DNA of 20,651 nucleotides from a virus: the IMG/VR virus record IMGVR_UViG_3300010885_028299, positions 1 to 20,651 of that record. One strand, given 5' to 3'. The translations under genes were made by a program, and so were the position numbers. Numbering within the stretch: position 1 is the stretch's first letter; every line of letters starts with the position of its first letter. Shown piece by piece: positions 15,015 to 20,651 of the stretch. The notes beneath the pieces are model-generated. The model was not told where the DNA came from. It worked only from the letters and a program-made list of their open reading frames with translations, and did not search any database.

Positions 15015-15952
15015 AAACCGCGAAATACGAGACCTCGACGGGCGCCCTGGTAGCCCTGCTGGGGGCCCGCGCCTTCGTCTGGGCTGATCTCTACACGATC
15101 ACGCTGGCGACCGGCGTGGTGCTGCGCCTGGCGGCCGGCGACAGCGACTGGGCCTATGGAGGCAACACCTGGTCCCACAGCGGCCCGTTCATCGAGCATC
15201 CGGACCGCAAGCCAACCGCCCACTGGAAGCTCGGCCTCGATGTCGACACCTGGCAATTCTCGGTGATCCCGCGCTCAGTAGATCCGATCACCAACGCCGC
15301 ATATCCCGACGCCATCGGCAGCACGCCTTGGCTTGCAGCGGCTCGCGCGGGTGCTCTGGACGGCGCGATAGTCCAGGTCGACCGCGCCTATCTCGCCGCC
15401 TGGCCAGCGTATCCTCGTGCTCTGATACTGGCCCCAACCGGCGTGGTGAACATTTTCACCGGCCGGGTCGCAGCGATCGACGTCGACCGCGCGACGGTCG
15501 AAATCACCGTCAATAGTCACCTGGAACTGCTCGACCAGAGCATGCCGCGCAATCTGTATCAGGCCGGATGCAGTCGGGTGCTGTTCGACGCCGGATGCAG
15601 CCTCATCGCCTCTTCCTATGCCGCCAGTCTCACCGTCGGCAGCGGCAGCACGCAGTCGCTGATCGTCGCCACCAGCGGGCTACCTGGTGGCTCGGGGACC
15701 TATGCCCTCGGGCGCATCTTGTTCACCAGCGGTCGCAACTCCGGCTTTTCGCGCTCGGTCCGCAGCATGACGCAGGTGACCACCACCTTGCAGCTCGCTC
15801 TGATCGCCCCGATGCCATTCGCAGTCACGGCCGGAGACGCGTTCACCGCCTGGCCCGGCTGCGACAAGAAAATGGCGACATGCACCACCTGGGGAAATAT
15901 CGCCAATTTCGGCGGCGAGCCCTACATCCCCTCTCCGGAGACGGCTGCATGA
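15011..15952 (+). CDS. Baseplate hub protein, DUF2163 family (GTA g13-like)
   Basis: This 313-residue protein fits the hub that closes the tail tube. N-terminal DUF2163 features are ADLYTITLATGVVLRLAAGD and YGGNTW; the C-terminal part (phage_BR0599 type) has PRNLYQAGC, an internal GRILFTSGRNSGF segment and GCDKKMATCTTWGNIANFGGEPYIP. Four cysteines (C187, C196, C284, C291) lie where the R. capsulatus GTA hub protein binds an iron-sulphur cluster, so a cluster is likely here. GTG 15011 is preferred over ATG 14972 because it gives the GTGA overlap used throughout this operon and a GGTGA ribosome site. The ATG would overlap the previous gene by 43 bases. Confidence 0.88.
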   Translation: MKTAKYETSTGALVALLGARAFVWADLYTITLATGVVLRLAAGDSDWAYGGNTWSHSGPFIEHPDRKPTAHWKLGLDVDTWQFSVIPRSVDPITNAAYPDAIGSTPWLAAARAGALDGAIVQVDRAYLAAWPAYPRALILAPTGVVNIFTGRVAAIDVDRATVEITVNSHLELLDQSMPRNLYQAGCSRVLFDAGCSLIASSYAASLTVGSGSTQSLIVATSGLPGGSGTYALGRILFTSGRNSGFSRSVRSMTQVTTTLQLALIAPMPFAVTAGDAFTAWPGCDKKMATCTTWGNIANFGGEPYIPSPETAA

Positions 15953-16425
15953 TTGATCCCGACGAGCTGGTCCAGCGCAAGGCCGTGGTGGCTGAGGCGC
16001 GCTCCTGGATCGGAACGTCTTATCATCACCGCGCGGCAGTCAAAGCAACCTGGTCCGACGGCGAGCGGCTGACGCCTGGCGGTGTCGACTGCGCCACTCT
16101 GCTCGCCCAAGTCTATGAGGCGGTCGGCCTGACTCCTCCGGTTCCGATCCCGAGTTATCCGCCGGATTGGCACATGCATCGCAAGACCGAGCGCTATGCC
16201 GACACCGTGACCGAGCGCGCGCGGGAAATCGATCAGGCTGACGCGCTGGCTGGTGACGTGGTGATGTATCGGTTTGGCCACTCGTTCAGCCACGCGGGCA
16301 TTCTCATGCCGCCGGGCTGGCCGTCGATCGTGCATGCGTTCTTCGCTTCGCGCCTTGTGCAACTCGACCACGGCGAGGGTGGCGTTCTCGCCGGCCATGA
16401 CCGTCGTTTTTTTACGGTGTGGTGA
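15949..16425 (+). CDS. NlpC/P60 cell-wall peptidase of the tail tip (GTA g14-like)
   Basis: This 158-residue cysteine peptidase would cleave peptidoglycan peptides during infection. Visible are ARSWIGTSYHHRAAVK (18-32), GGVDCATLLAQVYEAVG with nucleophile C48, SYPPDWHMHRKTERY, AGDVVMYRFGHSFSHAGIL with H115, and SIVHAFF with H129. These give the Cys-His-His set of NlpC/P60, and the size is right for the GTA/phage subgroup. The ATGA overlap with the hub gene fixes the start. Seven T bases at 16407-16413, near its end, are in frame as TTT TTT and are probably incidental. The next gene starts 3 bases past the stop. Confidence 0.93.
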   Translation: MIDPDELVQRKAVVAEARSWIGTSYHHRAAVKATWSDGERLTPGGVDCATLLAQVYEAVGLTPPVPIPSYPPDWHMHRKTERYADTVTERAREIDQADALAGDVVMYRFGHSFSHAGILMPPGWPSIVHAFFASRLVQLDHGEGGVLAGHDRRFFTVW

Positions 16426-16428
16426 TCC

Positions 16429-16887
16429 ATGGCAGGGCTATTCGGCGGCGGCGGAAAACTCACCACCAAGACGCAGCCGGCAACGGCGATGCGCGTGCAG
16501 ACGGCAATCGCCGGGAAGGCGCGGCCGATCGGCTGGGGCCGCAACCGGATCGCTGGCAACCTTGTCTGGTATAACGACTTCACCGCTTCCCCCTCCAACA
16601 ATGGCGGTGGCGGCAAGGGTGGCGCGACCGGAGGCGGTAAGGGCGGCGGTGGCGGCAGCTACGACTACTCTGCGGCTGTGATCGTCGGCCTGTGCGAGGG
16701 TCCTGTTGTCGGTCTGACCGGGAAGCTCTGGGCCAACGAGATCGCTGGCGTTCTCGCCGACTACAACTTGACCGTGTTCCTCGGGACCACCAGCCAGACG
16801 GCCTGGGGCTATTTCAGCACAGTTCCGGCGGCGACCACTATTGACGTCTGGTCTGACACCCGCTCCGGCGTCGAGGGGCCCAACTGA
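16429..16887 (+). CDS. J-like/GTA-type tail-tip protein, N-terminal part (split gene)
   Basis: This 152-residue protein corresponds to the start of the large tail-tip hub proteins of alphaproteobacterial phages and GTAs. Signs are MAGLFGGGGK, RVQTAIAGKARPIGWGRNRIAGNL, WYNDFTA, a Gly-rich loop (57-77), then YSAAVIVGLCEGPVVGLTGKLWANE and LFLGT/AWGYFST-like strands. In usual homologues the chain runs on through HPDQAL...YRGLAYVAA, which here starts the next gene. After WGYFST the protein ends with about 20 residues not expected in the family. The stop and next ATG overlap (TGATG), so the two halves are translated together. Confidence 0.8.
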   Translation: MAGLFGGGGKLTTKTQPATAMRVQTAIAGKARPIGWGRNRIAGNLVWYNDFTASPSNNGGGGKGGATGGGKGGGGGSYDYSAAVIVGLCEGPVVGLTGKLWANEIAGVLADYNLTVFLGTTSQTAWGYFSTVPAATTIDVWSDTRSGVEGPN

Positions 16888-18995
16888 TGCCGCATCCCGA
16901 TCAAGCTCTCAATTATCGCGGTCTGGCTTATGTCGCCGCCGGACTTATGCCGCTCGGATCATCGCCGACGCTACCCAATCTCACCTACGAGATCACTTTC
17001 AACAGCGATGCTTACGGCATTTCCGGTCAGCCTGACGTCAATCCGGCGACTGTGATCTCCGACTATCTGACCAATGCGAGCTACGGCTCGGGCTTTCCGT
17101 CGGCGATGCTCGGCGATCTGTCCGCCGTGCGGTCATATTGGCGGGCATCTGGACTGGTGGTTTCCCCGATCCTGATCGACCAAGCTGAGGGTCGGAGTTT
17201 CATCAAGGACCTGCTCGCCGCCACGAATGCGGAAGCCGTGTGGTCCTCGGGCGTTCTCAATTTCGTCAGTTACGGCGACGCCAATCTGAGCGCCAATGGG
17301 GCCAGCTACACGGCGCCGTCAGTCCCGTTGTATGCTTTGACCGACGCCGACTTCAAGGCGCTACAGGGTGGCAATTCGAACAGTTCAGGCAGCGGTGGCG
17401 TCGGTCCGGTCGCCTACACGCGCAAGGCTCCGGCGACCCAGCAGAACGCCTGGACGGTCGAATATCTCGATCGCGGGAACAACTACAATCCGGCCATCGC
17501 CTCAATCCAGGATGACGCGGCGATCGCCATCTATGGCTTGCGTCCGGCCGATCGCAAGCAAGCGCACTTCTTCTGCCTCCAGTCCGCCGCGGTGATGAGC
17601 GCTTCGCTGACAATGGGCCGCGCCCAGGTTCGCGGCACATACGCCTTCACCCTCGGTGCCGAATTTATCCTGCTCGACCCCATGGACATCGTCTCCATTA
17701 CCGACAGCGCGCTCGGTCTGTCCGCCCAGTGGGTGCGGATCACCGAGATCACCGAGAATTCAGACTCGACCCTTTCGATCCAAGCCGAGGACTACCTGGC
17801 CGGTACCGGCTCGGCGCCGAGCTATTCGATGGAGACGGGCGCAGGATATCAGCCGGCGTACGGTGGCACGCCTGGTGCCACGACTGCGGTGATCTGGCAG
17901 CCGACGTTCGCCGTCGCCGGCGCCTTTGAGGTCTGGATCGCAGCAGCCGGACCGACCAACTGGGGCGGCTTCGATCTCTGGGTCTCAACCGACAATGCCA
18001 CCTATCGCTACGCCGGGCGGCAGAGCGGGATCGCCCGCCTTGGTGCCACCACGGCCAGCCTTGCCTCTGTGGCGGTGACGGCGGCGCCGATCATCGACAA
18101 CACCAACACGCTATCAGTCGATCTCGCCGCCTCCGCGCAGCAGCTGATCTCCGGCTCGCTCACTGACGCGCAGCAGGGCAACACGCTCTGCTACTGCGGC
18201 GGCGAATATCTGGCGTATGAGAACGCGACCCTCGGCAGCGGCGCGGCCTATGCTCTGACTTATCTCCGGCGCGGGATGTATGACACCGCGCCCAATTCGC
18301 ACGCCTCCGGATCGCCGTTCGTCCGCATATACGACGGAACCATTTTCCGCTTCGGCCTGACGACGGATCGGATTGGCCAGACGCTCTACTTCAAAATCCT
18401 GCCGATCAACGTCTACGGAGGCGGTCAGCCGGATATCTCGACGGTGACGGCTCGGAGCATCACGATTGCAGCGATTGCACCAGCCGCGCCTGGCGGACTG
18501 ACGGCAGTGGCCGGCAACAGATCTGTGAACCTGACGTGGGCGGGCGTCAGCGCGCAGGACGTCGCACACTACGATATCTGGCGGACCCTGACCTCGACTG
18601 CGCCGAGCACGTCGACCACTCCGACCATGGTGGTGAAGGGCACATCGACTGTTGACGCCGACAGCGCCACGCTGACGCCCGGCACAACGGCTTGGTATTG
18701 GATTCGGACTGTCACCCTGTCGGGCGGTGTCAGCAGCTTGGCCGGGCCTGCCTCGACTGCCTCCGGGCAGATCGCGACGGCCGATATTACGTCTGGCGGT
18801 GTGTCCGGTGCACAGACCAGCACGCAGACGGGCGCGCTGACTTGGCCGGCTTCGACATGGACAGTAGCGGCATCGGTGACATTGGCCGTTTCGACGAACG
18901 CGAACGTGCAAATCTCGATCAGAAATATCACGTCGGACACTTCGGGCTCATCGCCCGGCGGCACTGGCGGCGGCGCAGAGGGGACGAGCGGATAA
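16887..18995 (+). CDS. J-like/GTA-type tail-tip (receptor-binding hub) protein, main part
   Basis: This 702-residue protein belongs to the phage tail-tip family that reads the host surface. It opens with HPDQALNYRGLAYVAAGLMPLG, then a baseplate-type core: YLTNASYGSGFPSAMLGDLS, LLAATNAEAVWSSGVL, VEYLDRGNNYNPAIA, AIYGLRPADRKQAHFF and FILLDPMDIVSITDSALGL. A beta section with WIAAAGPTNWGGFDLWVSTD follows, then TYLRRGMYDT, and a fibronectin type III-like domain (about 530-625, PAAPGGLTAVAG...NLTW). Its last 55 residues are the first half of a beta domain, ending in a Gly/Ser-rich loop; the rest seems to lie in the next gene. Start ATG overlaps the previous stop by one base. Receptor-binding role is inferred from family. 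Confidence 0.87.
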   Translation: MPHPDQALNYRGLAYVAAGLMPLGSSPTLPNLTYEITFNSDAYGISGQPDVNPATVISDYLTNASYGSGFPSAMLGDLSAVRSYWRASGLVVSPILIDQAEGRSFIKDLLAATNAEAVWSSGVLNFVSYGDANLSANGASYTAPSVPLYALTDADFKALQGGNSNSSGSGGVGPVAYTRKAPATQQNAWTVEYLDRGNNYNPAIASIQDDAAIAIYGLRPADRKQAHFFCLQSAAVMSASLTMGRAQVRGTYAFTLGAEFILLDPMDIVSITDSALGLSAQWVRITEITENSDSTLSIQAEDYLAGTGSAPSYSMETGAGYQPAYGGTPGATTAVIWQPTFAVAGAFEVWIAAAGPTNWGGFDLWVSTDNATYRYAGRQSGIARLGATTASLASVAVTAAPIIDNTNTLSVDLAASAQQLISGSLTDAQQGNTLCYCGGEYLAYENATLGSGAAYALTYLRRGMYDTAPNSHASGSPFVRIYDGTIFRFGLTTDRIGQTLYFKILPINVYGGGQPDISTVTARSITIAAIAPAAPGGLTAVAGNRSVNLTWAGVSAQDVAHYDIWRTLTSTAPSTSTTPTMVVKGTSTVDADSATLTPGTTAWYWIRTVTLSGGVSSLAGPASTASGQIATADITSGGVSGAQTSTQTGALTWPASTWTVAASVTLAVSTNANVQISIRNITSDTSGSSPGGTGGGAEGTSG

Positions 18996-19189
18996 TGGCG
19001 AGCATCTATCGAATCAAGCGGTCGGACGGCGTGGTGATTGTGACGGGGCTGGACGCGACCGACGCATCCCTGACCATGATGGACGCCCCCCCGTCGGCGA
19101 CTACTTATACCTACACGCTGGAACTTTATTCGAACGTGGTCCCTACTAGGACCATGTCGATGATCACCGCCCTCCTGGTGAAGAAGTGA
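18995..19189 (+). CDS. Small beta protein completing the tail-tip C-terminal domain
   Basis: This 64-residue protein reads like the second half of the C-terminal beta domain common in phage tail-tip proteins: IYRIKRSDGVVIVTG, then SLTMMDAPPSATTYTYTLELY and a closing SMITALLVKK. Homologues of the larger protein usually carry this domain in one chain. Here it is a separate gene, coupled by a TAATG overlap in the -1 frame, with no separate ribosome site. The two products may assemble into one domain. Alternatively the break may be a sequencing error or a recent frameshift. The stop overlaps the next start (GTGA). Confidence 0.6.
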   Translation: MASIYRIKRSDGVVIVTGLDATDASLTMMDAPPSATTYTYTLELYSNVVPTRTMSMITALLVKK

Positions 19190-19773
19190 CCGATTGGGCC
19201 GCCTATGCGACATCGACAGGCACCGTTTTTGTCGCCACGATCGGCCCGGACGGTCTGATTTCGGGCTTTACCACTTGCGTGATCGACGTCCTCTCCGATC
19301 ATCTCGCCGCCACGATCAATAGCGTGCCGGTGATGCCGGACCAGGCGGCACTGTTCAGCCATGGCACGCCATTCGCCCTGATCGACGGCCTGGTGGTCGC
19401 GTCATCGCTGCCGCTGGATGAGGTGAAGAGACGTCGGGTAGCATCGCTCCGAGCGACCTGCGCTGCAACAATTACGGGCGGTTTCGCATCTTCGGGCCGC
19501 ACTTATCCGAGCCGCCCGGCCGACCAGGCAAACATGATTGCCTCGATCAGCGCCAGCTTGTTTCCCAATCTCCCCGCCGACTGGACCACGCCATTCTGGT
19601 GCGCCGATGGTGCTGGAGTGTGGGAGTTTCGCTCTCACACTGCAGCGCGAATCCAGCAGGTGGGGACTGACGGCAAGGCGATGATCGTCGGCGCGCAGAC
19701 CAAGCTGGCCGAGCTTCTCGATGTCGTCGCGGGCGCCACTACCGAAGATCAGGTTCTCTCCGCCATCTGGTGA
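19186..19773 (+). CDS. DUF4376 phage tail-associated protein
   Basis: This 195-residue protein has a variable beta N-terminal part (1-75) and a C-terminal DUF4376 region: VKRRRVASLRATCAATITGGFAS (80-102), RTYPSRPADQANMIAS, then PADWTTPFWCADGAGVWEFRSHTAARIQQVGTDGKAMIV, ending in a small helix. Proteins of this family occur beside tail fibre genes in many phages and are thought to be tail-tip or fibre-assembly proteins, with no known enzyme activity. Start is GTG 19186 with GTGA overlap. Confidence 0.78.
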   Translation: MTDWAAYATSTGTVFVATIGPDGLISGFTTCVIDVLSDHLAATINSVPVMPDQAALFSHGTPFALIDGLVVASSLPLDEVKRRRVASLRATCAATITGGFASSGRTYPSRPADQANMIASISASLFPNLPADWTTPFWCADGAGVWEFRSHTAARIQQVGTDGKAMIVGAQTKLAELLDVVAGATTEDQVLSAIW

Positions 19774-19803
19774 CGGCCTCCCCATACACAGAGGATTTAT
19801 TTC

Positions 19804-20651
19804 ATGAGCGTCTGGCCGCAAGAGGTCATCTTCTACGGGTCTGCGTCCATGCCCGAAGCCGACAGCGCCACAGTCGGCGGCGCTGTCGATCTCACGCGAA
19901 TTATCAGTTTTGCGGACCTGAGCGCCGCATCTCTGATGGATGTTGTGTCGTCTGCGGCTGGCGATACCGCCACCAAGATCGTCTACTCGGGTCGAGACAG
20001 CAGCGGCATCGTGCAGTCTGAGACGCTGACCCTGACCGGCACCACCAAGGTCTCAGGCGCCAAATCCCTCTCCCGCCTGCTCTATGGCGCGCTCTCTGGT
20101 GCGACTGCCAACGGCCCGCTGGCGAACCCCGCAGGCACCGCTGCGACGGGCGATGTCGCGCTGATGGCGCACACCCTGTCGATCACTGTACATACGGCAC
20201 AAACGGGGTCGGCTAACCCCACGGGCGTGACGCCGCCGATCTTCAAACTCCAATCGGGTGACGGCGCCGGCGTCACCCTCGGCCAAATCATCCGCGTCAC
20301 GGGCGGCACAGGCTCGGGCCAACTGCGGCAGGTCTGCTCGCTCTCCGGCACCGGCACTGGCCAATACGGGACGGACATCGTGGCTGTGAACCGCGCATGG
20401 ACTACGGTGCCTGATGCCACCTCGACCTATGAAGTGGCGAACGGCTTCCTGTTCCCAATCCTCCCCAACCCTGTCACGGCGGTGATCCGGCCATTCGCGG
20501 GCGTGTCGGCTGACGTGATCGGTGGCTTGACCCGGATTTATTACGAGAAAATCTTCGCCCTCAATACGGACGGCACTACGGCGCTGACGACGATGACGGT
20601 GGCCAAGCAGACCGACCCGGCGGGGCTGTATGCTGGCAGCGGGGCGCTCGA
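19804..20651 (+). CDS. Large structural protein, partial at window edge
   Basis: An open frame runs from ATG 19804 to the last base with no stop, giving at least 282 residues. GAGGA (19791-19795) lies 8 bases upstream. The protein starts WPQEVIFYGSASMPEADSATVGGAVDL. It is a Thr/Gly/Ser-rich beta protein with LSRLLYGALSGATANGPLANP, FKLQSGDGAGVTLGQIIRVTGG and RIYYEKIFALNTDGTTAL. Comparable proteins sit after the tail tip genes of other alphaproteobacterial phages and are regarded as virion structural or tail fibre related. No enzyme motif is visible. The C-terminal part is outside the window. Confidence 0.75.
   Translation, partial: MSVWPQEVIFYGSASMPEADSATVGGAVDLTRIISFADLSAASLMDVVSSAAGDTATKIVYSGRDSSGIVQSETLTLTGTTKVSGAKSLSRLLYGALSGATANGPLANPAGTAATGDVALMAHTLSITVHTAQTGSANPTGVTPPIFKLQSGDGAGVTLGQIIRVTGGTGSGQLRQVCSLSGTGTGQYGTDIVAVNRAWTTVPDATSTYEVANGFLFPILPNPVTAVIRPFAGVSADVIGGLTRIYYEKIFALNTDGTTALTTMTVAKQTDPAGLYAGSGAL

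Noticed and set aside
16407-16413. In-frame T7 run (T TTT TTT) near the end of the NlpC/P60 gene as a programmed frameshift
   Set aside because: The -1 frame beyond it does not continue into recognisable protein and the peptidase is complete without it; CCGT/ACGG arms around it are too short for a terminator.
16872-16887. GGGGCCC as a slippery site joining the first two tail-tip genes
   Set aside because: The second tRNA would mispair at its first base after slipping; the one-base stop/start overlap explains the arrangement better.

Overview
The window is a single block of late structural genes from a tailed phage or prophage, all on the + strand. It runs from DNA packaging through head and connector genes to tail tube, tape measure, baseplate hub and tail-tip genes. 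The DNA is GC-rich, and most genes overlap by ATGA, GTGA or TAATG, so translation looks coupled along one long operon. The baseplate series DUF2460, DUF2163, NlpC/P60 peptidase and J-like/GTA-type hub protein is typical of alphaproteobacterial siphoviruses and of the Rhodobacter capsulatus gene transfer agent (GTA). An alphaproteobacterial host is therefore the best guess. The sequence cannot say whether this is a free phage, an intact prophage or a remnant: no integrase, repressor, lysis gene, tRNA or attachment site is visible.

Layout. Bases 1-152 hold the possible tail of an upstream gene and a weak promoter-like sequence. Bases 153-3112 are the packaging module: HNH endonuclease, a 331-bp gap with G- and C-homopolymer runs that may contain the packaging (cos-like) site, P27-family small terminase and Terminase_1-family large terminase. 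Bases 3112-7604 are the HK97-type head module: portal, a small unknown protein, S78 prohead protease with a possible nested in-frame product, major capsid protein flanked by RNA hairpins, a probable capsid-associated protein and a second small protein. Bases 7620-9639 carry the connector, a gp10-like protein, the probable tail terminator and a small unknown. Bases 9641-11151 hold two tandem copies of the probable tail tube gene. Bases 11161-14436 hold the tail assembly chaperone with a -1 frameshift extension and the tape measure protein. Bases 14436-20651 hold the distal tail, hub, peptidase, a split J-like tail-tip protein, a DUF4376 protein and a truncated structural protein at the window edge.

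The head genes would build a procapsid that the protease matures and the terminase fills. The connector and terminator join it to a long, probably non-contractile tail whose length is set by the 886-residue tape measure. The hub, peptidase and J-like proteins form the tip that engages and penetrates the cell wall.

The most unusual points are: the tandem tail tube genes, whose duplication carried along the last codons of the upstream gene; the hairpins on both sides of the capsid gene; an in-frame start with a good ribosome site inside the protease gene; a G GGG GAA slip site in the chaperone; a beta-rich insertion in the connector; and a J-like tail-tip protein divided into three coupled genes. 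No clearly new defence or mobile system is visible.
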